Below the pieces are notes generated by a model, which was not told the origin of the DNA, did not search any database, and saw only the letters and a list, made by a program, of their open reading frames with translations. The translations under genes and the position numbers were made by a program. A stretch of DNA of 64,000 nucleotides from Purshia tridentata (taxonomy: Eukaryota > Streptophyta > Magnoliopsida > Rosales > Rosaceae), in NCBI GenBank assembly GCA_003254885.1, contig QANT01006271.1, positions 62,001 through 126,000 on the forward strand, given 5' to 3'. Positions 1-12,168 of the stretch are shown piece after piece (within the stretch, counting starts at the first letter, position 1; the number at the start of each line of letters is the position of its first letter).

Positions 1-446
1 GATTATATTCGAAAAATAGATTAAATATCTATAAATATCTTAAACTTTGACTAGTTTTTGAATGGAGTATTCTAGTTTACAAAAGCATCCAAAACTAATA
101 GATGGAGAGGTTGGGAGTTAGACGCAACGTAAATTGTTAAAACAGGTGGGGACAAATAGCAGCCGCCTAAATCAATCGCATGCATGTGACGGTGTCCAGA
201 GGCAAAAGCTATTTTGCTTTTGAATCCAACAAAAGACAGCCTAAGCCTTGGGTGGGAAGTTAATAACTAACTTACCGCGATGAAGATGTGACGTTTTTTA
301 GGAGAATCGAAGAGAAGAGAAAGCTAATAAGCCTCTCTCTCCAAGCTTCGCTTCACAGCCTCTCTCTCCCCTTCATCTCACTCTCTCACCCTCTCAATCT
401 CTCTCTGCAACTCTAGCGTTTCGCAAAATTTCTGTAAAATTATTCA
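1..446 (+). promoter_or_regulatory. Upstream region and CT-rich leader of PRT1
   Basis: There is no coding signal here. A pyrimidine-rich stretch at about 332-412 (repeated CTCTCT runs) directly precedes the PRT1 start codon and looks like a plant 5' untranslated leader. I could not pick a convincing TATA box. The promoter is only partly contained, because the window starts at base 1. Confidence 0.5.
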
Positions 447-3400
447 ATGGACGACGATCATCTAATCTCGGACGGCGTCGAATCGGAGGAAATCTCCGAC
501 TCCTTCCTCTGCTGCGTTTGTTTGTAAGTTTCCCTAACCCACCATAGCCTTCCATTTGTTTTTTCTATGAATTCTAAGCAATTTGTCTCCCAATTTGCGG
601 ATTAGAAACTTGTACTTTGTTGCATGACTATTTGCATCAATATATGAATTGAACATGTAGCTTATGCTGTGCATTTGCTTTTTGATGGTGCAGGGATCTT
701 CTGTACAAGCCTATAGTGCTCTGTAGGTCACATTTCTTAAACACTTTGTTACATAAATATTACAAAATTGTTTCTAAATTCTAATCCTTTGATTATTGAT
801 ATATATGATTGTAATTTTCTTTCTGGGTTGCAGCTTGTGGTCATATATCGTGTTTCTGGTGTGTGCATAAATCAATGAGCGGTCAGTGTGAATCCCATTG
901 TCCGCTTTGTAGGAATCCGTATAATTACTTTCCGACTGTCTGTCAATTGCTTCATATTGTGCTACTCAAGCTTTATCCTGTTGCCTATAAGAGAAGAGAA
1001 TTGCAGATTCTGGGTATGCTATGCCTCATCTTCTCATTTTTTTAATGCTATGCTTGTGGTTTTATTTTTGTTCTATTCATGGATTAGTAATTTAATGTTT
1101 ATCATTTTTACAATGATAGGTATATATGCTCAAAACCTTCAATTATTCTAGTTTATAATCATATTTGTCTCTGGGGTTAGAATAACTCATTCTATCAAAT
1201 AACTTATTGGTAATTGTTTGCTGCTTTACCAAAAAGATTGTTTGAATCTTCTAGCTTTACTTAACCTGATAGTTAGCACCTTAGAATTCACAGTTATCTT
1301 GAGAGATGTTCTTCTGTTATTGTGCATCTTTTTTAACTCTGGTCAGTTTTCATAACACTCTGATTACCTTTATTGTTACCTTCACATGTTGCAGAAGAAG
1401 AGAAGATTCTTGGATACTTTTCGCCACAGTTTGATGCTCATGCATGCAGCTCACAAGCTAATCAAGACTCGAATATTCTGGGTAACTCTGCTTGTGAAGA
1501 ATCTTGTGCAAACATGAACAAAATTGAGTCAATTTCACATATTCAGAATGGTGGCACAACTATTTCGAAGCAAACCCATGCTGGAGATTACGAGGGAATT
1601 GAGAATGTTACTAAGGAAGAAAATTATTCCCTGTTAAATCAGAATAGGCAGATTTCAGTTGCAGATGTGCTATGTGCCTCATGCAAGCAACTGCTGTTTC
1701 GTCCTGTCGTTCTTAACTGTGGCCATGGTATATTGAATACTTAAAATTATTCAACTATATGTTATCAGGTTTCAGTCCTCCGTTATGGAAAGTACTATAT
1801 TGTTGCACACTTATTCTATATTCATTTTTTTTCTTACTGTACAGTATATTGTGAAAGCTGTATCATCATCCCAGATGAACAGATGCTTAGATGTCAAGTT
1901 TGTTCAAGTTCTCATCCAGCAGGATTTCCAAAAGTTTGTTTGGAGCTTGGCCACTTCTTGGACAAACAGTTTCCTAAAGAATATGCACTGAGAAGAGATG
2001 CGGTACTGCTTAAAAGAGCTGATATCAAGCATGTGAACCCAACTGCCTGTATGTTAACCAAATGCTCAGTTCCATTTTATTCTACTGTTCAAGTGTATCT
2101 TGATGTTAAGAATATATGATATTGAATCATTCATCTTTTACAATATTTGTGCTATTTACTTTAGTTTCATTTAGTATGGCATGGGAAAATAGATGAAGGA
2201 GAGATTATATATTTTTTCCCTAGTATGCCTAGGAATCCTAGTCCGAAAGTTGCGTCAGCAATACTGAAAGGATATAGTTGTTTGTTTGATAACCACTCTA
2301 AATCATTTTTTCTACCCGGTTGGAAGTATTACATCAATTTACATGGGTTTCTAATTTTCTTGAATGGTAACTTTGAACCAATTATTTCACTAATAAAGCC
2401 AAATTTCAGACTACTAAATATGATGAATGAAAGCTTTTTGCCTGTTGAGTTGGCCTTTCACTGTACCAACAAGCAATACTACATAAAATCCATCAAACTT
2501 GTTTAATCAAGGCTTGCAATAATTAAAAAACTCGGTTTTGGCTTTTCTTTATTTTGCCTTAATATCAAACATAGAGTGATTATCCATTCTACACAATCGT
2601 ACTTGGTATAATGTCAATCATATATATCTTAAGATTTAGTTTATTTGCTATTCTGCCCTATTGCTGTTATGCAAGTCTGTCATATTTTAGATTGTGCCAG
2701 TTAATAATGTTAGTGTATACTCACAGGTGAAACACAAGCTAGTAAACAAGGAGAGAAGTTACCATGGTGGTCTGACCCACACTTACAATTCCACATGAGA
2801 GTTGGTTGCGATTATTGTGGGGTAATTTTCTTTCTCCCTTTCCCTGCAAATTGATGCTGTGATTTTAATGGCATGGCATATAGCATGGATATTGCAAAAT
2901 CTTTTCTACTCTGTCTTTAAGTCTTTGGACTTGATGTTGATACAGTGTACAAAATGTTTGGAATGGAATGTGTTTTCAAATTCTTTATGTTACATGAAGT
3001 GTGCAAAGTGTTGGCATTATGATATAAGATCGAATGATCAGGACCATGAAAAGTAAGGATGTAATGATGACCAGAAACAGTATATGCTACTTTCTTTTTG
3101 GTAGCCCTGGTGGATTACAGGCAAAGTGCATTTTTGTGTTTTAAGTGTTTGCAAATTGTGCATGTTTGTTGGATTCTTAATGGTTTAAATAGTTGCTGTG
3201 TGCCTGCGCCAGACTTTGTGTAGATGATACTACTTCACTGTCTGTTCAAGTTTTCATCCTTGGATTAACCTCTACATGTTGGATTCATGGTTATGCAGCA
3301 AAGTAACATCTTAGTTTTTGTCCGCAGATGTATCCAATAAATGGGGATAGATACAGATGCATGGATTGTGTTGAGAAAATTGGGTTTGACCTTTGCAGTG

Positions 3401-3696
3401 ATTGTTATAATACAAGTTCCAAGCTTCCGGGTCGATTTAATCAGCAACATACCCCGGAACACAGGTTTCAGCTTGTACGATTCAACATACTTCGTAAGTT
3501 AAAGTTAGATGATGGTTCTTTTGGTCTTTTCATTGCTAATATGACCGCAGAAACTTCAGAAGAAGAAATCCCTTCTCCTGCTTTATCTATTGATGCTCAG
3601 GAGGTTGCCGAGAATCTATCAGCTGCTGCCCATGCTATCTCCACTAATAGTGGGGATGAACAAGATGACACTCAACCCAGCATTACTGAAATTTAG
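447..3696 (+). CDS. PRT1: E3 ubiquitin ligase PRT1 (N-degron pathway), 7 exons
   Basis: PRT1-type N-recognin: a RING E3 ligase that, in Arabidopsis, ubiquitinates proteins with aromatic N-terminal residues. Exons, all with GT-AG borders: 447-523, 694-722, 834-1013, 1395-1727, 1845-2048, 2727-2821, 3328-3696. They give 428 residues; the Arabidopsis protein is about 410. Seen in the protein: a first RING near residues 22-64 (CCVC, then SCGH and CFWC, then CPLC), a second RING near 188-228 (CASCKQ, CGHVYC, CQVC), and a ZZ-type zinc finger near 300-335 (CDYCG, then CMDCV and LCSDCY). This RING-RING-ZZ order is characteristic of PRT1. The start is the first ATG after the CT-rich leader and opens an acidic N-terminus (MDDDHLISDG). 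Exon 2 is only 29 bases; its border is fixed by the conserved KPIVLSCGH motif, which is read across the second intron. No defects were seen. Confidence 0.93.
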
Positions 3697-4189
3697 AGCC
3701 ACCAAAACCGCATCTCTTGTGTGGCTTTTGGTAATTATCCGCTGAAATATAGGTTTGTATTAGGAAATTGAAGCTTTCTGCCCCCAGGATGTGATGCTGG
3801 TGTTCAGGGCCAGATGCCTCCTAATGTTGAAATTATTATCTTTCCCCAGGATTATATTCAGGCTCAGGCAGGGTCCATATAAAGGAGTATATTATTGTAT
3901 ATTTTTACAACTTATGGTTCATCTTACCATGTTCAGTCATATTATACTACTGGTGCATAAATTATTTATAAATGGATAGAGTACACAATCTACCTGGGTT
4001 TCTATTTGCACTTTCATATTTGCACATCACACCCAGCTCGTAAGAGAACTAGTACCTTTTAATTTTAAAAAATTAGGAAGTAAATAAAAAAGAATAAAAT
4101 TGATATCATGAGACTTGTTGAACGTAAATGATACACAAATTTGCACTCTGGACAAAGTATAAAGGAATATAATGAAATCATTTGGGTGT

Positions 4190-4660
4190 CAGTGGTACGG
4201 CCCAAACAATTAAACTGGGACAAGGCCCATTGCTTTAATCAGTGTTATTATACGTCGGGCCAAACCTTGAGCCCATCGAAATTACTGTGTCAGACAAAAA
4301 TCAAAGACCCGTGAGAAGAGAACGCCACGCGCTCGGTGATTGGCTGGGGCGGTACTGAACCCCCCTTTCTCCCGCCTGTGACGAACTTCCTCGTAAACCG
4401 TAACAGGCAAGGTGCGTGATGTCACGCGTTATGCGCACCCGTGACTGTGCGAATAGAATCGTTTGTTGTTGAGGGGCGGTGGCAGCTGAGAGTTAGAGAA
4501 GCGGGAGGACGTGAAAAAAGGATTGAAAATAGTTTAGAGGAATTTTAGGGGAGTGAGTGAGAGAGAGGGTAGTGGGTGATGATTGGGTGGATCAGCGACA
4601 CACGTGGGCCACTTGTACGGCGCTTTCAGTCTTTCACCTCTTCCCTAGGGAAAGAATGAA
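4190..4660. promoter_or_regulatory. GC-rich promoter-like island without a visible gene
   Basis: This block is clearly richer in G and C than its flanks. It holds several elements typical of plant housekeeping promoters: GGGCC and GCCCA motifs, ATTGG (an inverted CCAAT box) near 4337, a TGACG/CACGCG cluster near 4420, and CACGTGGGCC (a G-box joined to a site II element) near 4601. No open frame with family resemblance follows on either strand. It may be the relic of a lost gene's promoter or start a non-coding transcript. This is inferred from motifs only. Confidence 0.3.
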
Positions 4661-5576
4661 TGAAGTAAGTGTAAGTCAGTGAATATTAACAAAGTAAAGT
4701 AAAAGTTAAAAAAATCTAGCTGTGAAATTTGTGTCCATGGGGGTTTGGGCTTTTAGGAGATTCCCTTGAAAGTTTGACAGACAAAAACAAGGATTATTTT
4801 CATTGTGAATCAATGCTCATACCTTTTGTGGCATTGCTTACTCATATTATTATTCATCACAAGTTCTTAAGTAGGACATGTCTTAAAAGGGTATATTTTC
4901 AAAATAATATGAGACTTATGTTGTTCATTTCGACTTATTATACAAACAAGTTTAATAACGCATGATTTATACAAGAATTAGGAATTTAAAAGAGTATAAG
5001 ATATTCAAGTATGCGCATGGGTGGACTATCAATTGAACTATTCCATTGAGTCGTAATGTCATTTTATTTTAGTAGGGATGAAACTTAGTGTAGATTCACT
5101 TAAAAAGTTTACAAGTAAACGCTTTGTTCTAGCCCCAAATATCCAACCACCCTCACGCTTCTATGGTGACTTCGTCCCTACATTTCAATATTCATTTTAA
5201 TACCAAACATTATATTATAATCTATTAATGAAGTAACGGAACATAAGTTAAGCTTTTTTCGTTTAAGCAAATCATTATCGAGTCATTTAAACAGTATAAT
5301 AGAGGTAAATTTGGATCACGAAGTTTTTTTTAATACAATAATCATATCATACAATCAAATTTAATAATAAAAAATTTATACACTAACGGTTACAAAGAAT
5401 TGCAACGAATTTCTTAATATGAAATAGAGGTCATGAAACCTAGGGCCTCATGGATTTGAGGTGAGGAGCGTGGTAGAGGGTTTTCATATGGAAGTGTGGT
5501 GACTGGTGGGTGGGGCTCACTTTTGCAATTCGCAATAGAAGAGTTGCCTTGTGATTGGACCAATGAGGTGACTGCG

Positions 5577-5589
5577 TTTTGGCGGGAAA
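5577..5589. promoter_or_regulatory. E2F-type site next to a CCAAT box
   Basis: The sequence TTTTGGCGGGAAA is a near-perfect palindromic E2F/DP consensus. A GATTGGACCAAT patch (CCAAT box in both orientations) lies about 20 bases upstream, at 5552-5563. This pairing is typical of S-phase gene promoters in plants. No coding gene starts within about 4 kb on either side in a sensible orientation. The nearest cell-cycle gene is the KRP inhibitor at 9594. Confidence 0.4.
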
Positions 5590-6380
5590 TTGTGTGAGAA
5601 CAAAGAAAAAGATTCCATTACGATGGTACTAGTATTCCCTAGTGTTATTAGGGAATTAATTAGCTTGGTTTAAGTTAATGGCATTGATGTTTGTGCTTAA
5701 GCCTTAATTAAACACACAATTTTGTACTAAAAAGCCATAAATTCGGGAAAAGCTGAGATTATAATAGTAATGCCAAATCAAGATCATGATGTTAAAGAGT
5801 TTTTGAGCATTTCAAGGAACTAATGAGAAGTGAAAGTTGGTAATGATTTGGTTTCTAGTTGGGGAAACAAGCTCTTTAGTTTCAATTCATCAACCTGCCT
5901 TATCTCATTCACAAAATAAAACCCACATAACATTAAATTTCTTGAATAATATTAAAAACACAAAAACGATCTTGTATTGTTTAGTAATATGACTCATATC
6001 ATTTTATATAATAGTGATTTTTTCAATTTAGTTGAAAGAATTCTCCATTTCCAAACCATATTAAAAAAAAAAAACAATTATGAGTGCAGTAGGCCCTCAT
6101 ATCACAATAATAGTGATCCACCATACTTTAATGAAAAAGATGGTTTCATGCATAAATAATTAGCACAGCATCAACCTTTACCTACCCTCTTTTATAAAAA
6201 TATTGTTTTGAAATTTGATATTGGATGAACCAAAAAGGTTGAATTTCGGTCTATAACTTTATTTATCGATTTATTTTTTGGTCTTTTAGACTATTACTTA
6301 AATTGGATATTATGTGAACCCCTTTCGGATTAATTAGAATTTTACTTCATAAGATATCCATGTCAGCTCAAACAAGAAAC

Positions 6381-6988
6381 TAGGGGTGCATAAATATATC
6401 GAAAATCCGTTTACTGATCCGATTCGATCTGCAATTTGTGAATTGGATATGGATATAAATATTAAAAACCACGGATATATCTAATCCGATCCGCAAATTA
6501 TACATATTAAATTTTTATATAATTTATATATGTTTTTATGTGTTTAATTCCTATTAGAGTAAATCAAAACCCCTATTATAGTTTATAATACCATATAGTT
6601 TATAAACTATCTATGTTACTATATAGTTTAAGTTTAGAGTATTTTATATTAGTTTGACAATGAAATCTATTATACAAATTAAAAATATACATAATATAGT
6701 TTAGGAATACTAGAAAGTATAAACTTGTTATATTTGAGACTGATCTTAATTTCTGAATTTTATGTTGTGTAACTATCGAATTAATTTGAGAGATGATTTT
6801 TATGTTGTGTAATTACTAAATAATTTTTATGTTATTATTTGGATATTATCTGTTATCCGATTCAATTCGATTTTGTGGATATCCGAATTTGTGGATTGAA
6901 TATAGATATGAAAATTGCTATATCGCAATTTGTGGCTTGGATATGGATACTAGTTTGTAGATTGTATAACTGATCTGTATGCACCCTA
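6381..6988 (+). mobile_element. hAT-type MITE, copy A (608 bp)
   Basis: A non-autonomous DNA transposon. The ends are inverted repeats (TAGGGGTGCA at the left, TGCACCCTA at the right). The flanks are an 8-bp target duplication with one mismatch (CAAGAAAC at 6373-6380, CAAAAAAC at 6989-6996). An 8-bp duplication with TAGGGGTG-type ends fits the hAT superfamily. There is no transposase frame. The inside is AT-rich and ends in GATCCG/CGGAT-rich subterminal repeats. A second, inverted copy lies at 7674-8383. Confidence 0.85.
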
Positions 6989-6996
6989 CAAAAAAC

Positions 6997-7665
6997 AATT
7001 AGGAACATATCTAGTTAATGACAAATCACAACATCATTAACTAAACACTCAGCAATAGAACCAATTAGTCAAAATACATTTGTAGTATGATGTGGTCATA
7101 TCATATCATGCTTGTAGGTTGAAAAAATAAAATTAAAATGTGTCTTATTGTTGTATTCACATTAAACTTAAAAGATTCAAATTGACATAAAATTGAAAAT
7201 TTTCATAAATGACGTTCACATTAAGATCAAATTGAAAAATGGGCCAAAGACTTAAAAGCATACTTTCAATAAAGAAATCAATATTCTCGACTACTGTGAT
7301 CTAAATTTTCAATTAATTACTGTGTAATTGATTAAGTGCAATGGATGGAGTCGTTGGTATTAATTAATAAATGCCAAAAAAGAGAAATATAATTTTCACC
7401 GCCCTCTGTTTGACATTTTTATGTCTTGGTTTTGGTGTATAATTTTCAATATTGCTGTAGCAAAATGAAGCAGTCCCTGCAATTTCAGTCCTAGTAATGA
7501 TTTTCTGATTAGGTAGTCGAAGCCAAATTAGAGCAATTGCTTCTTACCCCAATTAAGAAATCAACGTTTTTATTTGCCTAAACACACAAAAACTATGTGA
7601 TTTGTAGAATATGTCATTGCATTGTATTAAGCCGGAGAAAATTGATTGCCCCATGACCCATTGAT
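6997..7665. other. Spacer between the two inverted MITEs
   Basis: AT-rich single-copy-looking DNA of about 670 bases. I saw no coding frame, repeat or motif. It would form the loop if the two flanking inverted elements pair. Confidence 0.5.
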
Positions 7666-7673
7666 CCTAGGCC

Positions 7674-8383
7674 TAGGGATGCACACAGATTGGTTATTCA
7701 ATTCACAAACTATTATCCATATCCAATCCACAATTTGCGGTATAGCAATTTTCATATCCATATTCGATCCATAAATTCGGATATTTATAAGTTTGGATAT
7801 CCACAAAATCGAATCGGATTAGATCGGATAATGGATAATATTCAAATAATAACATAAAAATTATTTAGCAATTACACAACATAAAAATCATCCCTTACAA
7901 TAATTCAATAGTTACACAACATGAATTTCAGAAATTAAGACAAGCCCCAAACATAACAAGTTTCTATTTTCTAGTATTCCTAAACTATATACTATATATA
8001 TTTATAATTTCTATAATAGATTTTATTGTCAAACTAATTTAAAATACTCTAAACTTAAATTATATAGTAACATAAATAGTTTATAAACTATATGGTATTA
8101 TAAACTATAATAGGGGTTTTGATTTACTCTATAATAGGAATTAAACATATACAAATATATATATAAACTATATAAAAATTTAATATATATAATTTGTGGA
8201 TTGGATCGGATATATTTGTGATTTTTAATATTGATATTCATATTCGATCCACAAATTGCGGATCGGATCGGATCGGATCGATATCCACAAATACAAAATT
8301 GCAGATTGAATCGGTACAATATCCACAAATTACGAATCGGATTGGATCGGTAGGTGGATTTTCGATATATTTGTGCACCTCTA
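7674..8383 (-). mobile_element. hAT-type MITE, copy B (710 bp), inverted relative to copy A
   Basis: Same family as the element at 6381-6988 but in opposite orientation; long internal blocks match after reverse-complementing (for example the part around 8041-8150). The ends read TAGGGATGCAC and GTGCACCTCTA. The flanking 8-bp target duplication is perfect: CCTAGGCC at 7666-7673 and 8384-8391. The perfect duplication, against one mismatch around copy A, suggests this insertion is the younger. The right subterminal part carries a run of GGATC repeats near 8260-8280. No transposase is encoded. Confidence 0.88.
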
Positions 8384-8391
8384 CCTAGGCC

Positions 8392-8816
8392 CACATTGAA
8401 GTTAAAGACTGAAAGACTTTAAACGAGTTAGTCCAACTTAGACTCGGAACAATTTTCGTTTGACTAAGGTGTTTCTTAAGTCCGTAACATTTATTTTTCT
8501 TATTGAAGATAATTTGCACATTTTCAAATTTTCAGTCCTAAAATCGTAATAAGTTTATACAAAGCTCATATATTAAGGGTTACACAATTTTTTATTTAAA
8601 AAAAAAAGTTCAAACCTAAGTAAATAAATGAAATTTTTTGTCATCGATCAACTAAATTAACTTCAATTTACAAAAATTACACGGTTAGTCAATGTAAAAT
8701 TAAAATCAAAAATCAAAACCCCTTATCAAACAAAATATAAAGAAAAACCAAAGATTCACCACTTAATTACTCTGTTATTTGGTTGGAATGGTGAACATGC
8801 ATTCTATAATTTGTTT
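8392..8816. other. Intergenic, nothing recognised
   Basis: AT-rich sequence between the hAT-type and Mutator-type elements. I saw no gene, repeat or motif that I can support. Confidence 0.5.
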
Positions 8817-8825
8817 TTTAAATCC

Positions 8826-9074
8826 GGATAATGATTGGGTCCTCAAGTTTGAGGACCCAATTGTCCTCAAGTTTGAGGACCCAATTGTCCTCAAAAGTTG
8901 AGGTGGATCAATTATTAAGCTACATATGTTTTTCCATTAAAAAAATTTAAATATATTTTTCCATTAAAAAAATTAAGTTGTTTTAATGAAAAAAACATGT
9001 GTAGCCTAGTAATTGGTCCATCTTAGCTTTTGAGGACAACTCAGTCCTTAAGCTTGAGGACCTAAGCATTATCC
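8826..9074. mobile_element. Mutator-type MITE (249 bp) with 9-bp target duplication
   Basis: Long inverted repeats: the left end starts GGATAATGATTGGGTCC and the right end finishes with CATTATCC, with similarity running about 50 bases inward. It is flanked by a perfect 9-bp duplication, TTTAAATCC, at 8817-8825 and 9075-9083. A 9-bp duplication with long inverted ends is the signature of Mutator-like elements. The left arm contains an extra direct duplication of about 24 bases (the CAAGTTTGAGGACCCAATTG motif occurs twice), absent from the right arm, so the arms are unequal. No coding capacity. Confidence 0.87.
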
Positions 9075-9083
9075 TTTAAATCC

Positions 9084-9425
9084 CAAAGATTTATTTAAAT
9101 ATTTTGAGTATGATAAAGCATGATTCACAAAATTTTATAAATGATTTAAAACCCATTACAACTTTAATATTGAAAAAATAAAAATAAAAAGAGAAAGCTA
9201 ATAAACTAAAAATAAGAAGAAAAAAAAGATGGGTCCACTCCAGAGAAATAAGTTAAGGGAGAGAGGGGCAAATAATGAAAATAGGACGAGAATGTGAAGA
9301 TATAAAGTACTACTGTTCCCTAAACCCCAGCCCTAACTTTTCTCTTCCTCTTCACCCCCAAACCCCTTTTTCACACTCACACTCTCAGATAGCTAAGCTA
9401 AGTCAGATTACAAAACAATTGGTCC

Positions 9426-9456
<31 letters not shown>

Positions 9457-9593
9457 TCTCTCTCTCTCTCCTACTCACTTTGAGCTTCTGTTTCGTCACC
9501 ATTTTCACAGTCGCATTCACACTGCACACAACCTGAGAACCCAAAACAAAAAACCCAAGAAGCCGAGAAGCCGAGACACAGAAGTCACAAAAG
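9084..9593 (+). promoter_or_regulatory. KRP promoter and CT-rich leader
   Basis: Non-coding sequence before the KRP start codon. It includes a CT microsatellite at about 9425-9470, which probably lies in the 5' leader, followed by roughly 120 bases of purine-rich leader. The Mutator-type MITE sits only about 500 bases upstream of the start codon, so it may be part of the promoter region. Confidence 0.55.
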
Positions 9594-12168
9594 ATGGGGA
9601 AGTATATGAAGAAATCCAAAATCACTGGTGACGTGGCAGTGATGGAGGTCTCTGTTTTGCCGCAGTCGTCTCTCGGCGTTCGAACCAGAGCCAAAACCCT
9701 AGCCCTCCAGAAATTCCAACAGCAACAGCAACAGCAACAAAACCAACAACAATCACCCACTGTAGAACCCGACCCAGATACCTCCTCCTTGTACTATCTC
9801 CAGCTCAGAAGCCGCCGTCTTGAGAAACCCCCATTGAAGAAGCAGAGCCAGAACCAGTGCTGCGCAGAGAGCCGTGGAAGGACCATGGATTCCGGGCCCA
9901 ATTCGAGGGTGAGTTTGGACTCGTCGGTGGACTCGGGCTGGGCTGGGTCAGGTGAGAGGAAGGAGGAGGGGAAAGGGTGTTTTGGTAATTTCGGGAGTGA
10001 AGCAGAGTATTGTAACGATGGGGTTGTTGAGGCTTCCTTTGGGGAAAACAACTTGGAGTTTGAAGGGCGAGAAAGGTATATTTTTGCTTTCTTCGTGTAT
10101 TTATTGGAAATGGGTTTTCTATTTTCTTCTTTGTTTAATTATTATTTTTTGGTGTTTTTAGCTCTGGTTTTTCAGTGTCTTTTTTGTTTTTGCATCATGT
10201 TTAAGAAATATGATTTCTGTTAATATGTGGGATTAATGGTGTCAGACGTCCTTTCAAAAGTCAGACAAAAACTTCCTATCAGAATAAACAGATAAAGAAA
10301 AACAGTTTTGTGTTAATATTATATTTGGGCCCTTTGGAGGTTCTTTTTGTGTTTACTAGAAATTTTCAAATATAGTTTTTATGATTCATTTTATGAGTTC
10401 TTTTGGCTGACCAGCTCTTTGTGCGGGCTTTGATTTGCTTTCTATTGCTAGCTTCTGGTTGATTCTCCTTGACTTCATAAACAAATAATAATACTCGAAA
10501 GGAAAAATTTTGGGTTTTTTCATACTTGGAAAAAGTTCATGATTTCTTCCCTCGCAAGAAAAAGGGGTTGTGTTTTTGAAAACTTTAAGCTGTTCTGGTT
10601 TGCTTTCACATTTTTACCCTCGAAAGTTTTTTGCTTTGGCTTTTGGGTACACAGTCACAGACTCACAATTTATTTTCTTTTCATTTTTTTTTTCTTTTTT
10701 ATTGTCTTTGGAGGATGTCTCCCATTGGAGCATTAGCTTCTCTTTGATTGATTTCTCCGTGTTTTCACTTTCATCTGATGCATTAATGCTATATTGTTGT
10801 ATATAAATGTCATCATGAAAGGATAGTGACGTTTGTGACTTGTGAGAGGTCCTTTAATGAATAATTCAAAGTTTACATATATGCGACATGTAACTCTCAG
10901 CAGAGTTATCAAAAATCCAACTTTTCCACACCGAGGAATAATCTGATTTATTTTTTTCAAAGTGAAAAGAAAAAAAGATTAATTGAGCAGACATCGTCCA
11001 TATTACATATTAATAGTTGTGCATTATCTATGCAGAGAGAGTTGGTAAAATCAAGTTTTGGTCATATGTACCCACCCTTGTTAATTACTTAATTTAGCTT
11101 AGGTCCTCAAGGTTTCTTGCAAATTTTTGTTGCATCAACCTGGTGAATAACTTAAAACATTGTTTCTATCTGTTAGTACATAGTGGGAAGAGAGACAAAC
11201 TTGTTGCTATTATGGGTGTGAATTCATTTCTTCAACTTGGTTATATAACGTATATATTTATTTTGCCCTTTTATTTTGAAAAACAGCGTTGATTAAATCA
11301 AGAAATAATAAAATTTTTGCAGTACTGACAGCAATAGCTCTTGTGCTTCGTCTGTGTCAGCAATAATATGTATCATTTTCAAGGGCCTAGTTGCCACAGA
11401 GACACTTATGTTGGATAACTCTGTTTTGGGGTTAGGCGGTAGGTGACAGAGCTGCAGATCTCGTGCTTTTTATTGTCTGGCATACACTGCCAAAATGGAG
11501 CTTGTTCTATTCAGAACAATTTCTTTGTCTAGGAAATTTTTTTGTTTATGGTGGTTTAATGGACATGCTTATAAGTGTACTGAACTACTGATTGTGGCAT
11601 TAATTTTATATTAAAGAAAAAATAAAAATTGGGGGTTCTTTTTTGGGTGATTGAGGGCCCCGGAAATAATATTTTTGGGTGAGGGTCGTCTGATGATGCT
11701 GGCATAGTAATGTTTATGTGCAAAAGTACCGAGTTAGTATTAATTATCCATGTAACAGGAGCACCAGGGAAAGCACACCATGCAGCTTGATAAGGGGGTC
11801 GGACACTGTCGGAACCCCCGGTTCCACCACAAGGCAGACTAGTTCTATTGCAAGTCACCGGAGAGTTAGAAATGATATCCAAAGAAATATCCCAACAACC
11901 CATGAGATGGAGGAGTTCTTCTCCCAAGCTGAGCAGAAGCAGCAGAAAATCTTCCTTGAGAAGTAGGCTACTTTAATTCCATCACTAACTTTTTTTACTT
12001 ATGTTTTAATCCGCAGTGTAGGTTTAAGCTCAAATGGATTATAATGCACTTGTGAATATTCGACGAAATCCTCTTATTTGTTTGTTCGATTTTTGCAGGT
12101 ACAACTTTGACATTATTAATGATTTACCCCTTCCAGGAAGGTATGAATGGGTGCAAGTGATGCCCTAA
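9594..12168 (+). CDS. KRP: Cyclin-dependent kinase inhibitor, KRP/ICK family, 3 exons
   Basis: A KIP-related protein, which binds and blocks cyclin/CDK complexes in the nucleus. Exons 9594-10075, 11759-11962, 12099-12168 give 251 residues. Family marks seen: the N-terminus MGKYMKKSK and VRTRAKTLALQ; a YYLQLRSRRLEKPP block; the middle motif RESTPCSLIR at the start of exon 2; and the C-terminal CDK/cyclin-binding stretch [42 protein letters not shown], given here only as its key elements ([20 protein letters not shown]). A glutamine run at about residues 42-53 comes from a CAG/CAA repeat and probably varies in length. The neighbours suggest it corresponds to Arabidopsis KRP3 and KRP5, but which is closer cannot be told here. 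The first intron is 1.7 kb. Confidence 0.93.

Larger units (their letters stand above)
3697..6372. other. Intergenic: PRT1 3' region, then gene-free sequence
   Basis: After the PRT1 stop, about 300 bases are probably its 3' untranslated region. I found no convincing gene. Two parts stand out from the AT-rich background: a GC-richer block at about 4190-4660 and a promoter-like patch at about 5440-5600. Both are listed separately. The rest (4660-5440 and 5600-6370) is AT-rich with no feature I can support. Confidence 0.5.

Noticed and set aside
9398-9760. Long open frame on the minus strand across the KRP leader
   Set aside because: It is the antisense of a CT repeat and a glutamine-coding repeat; the composition is artificial (Cys and Arg-Glu runs).
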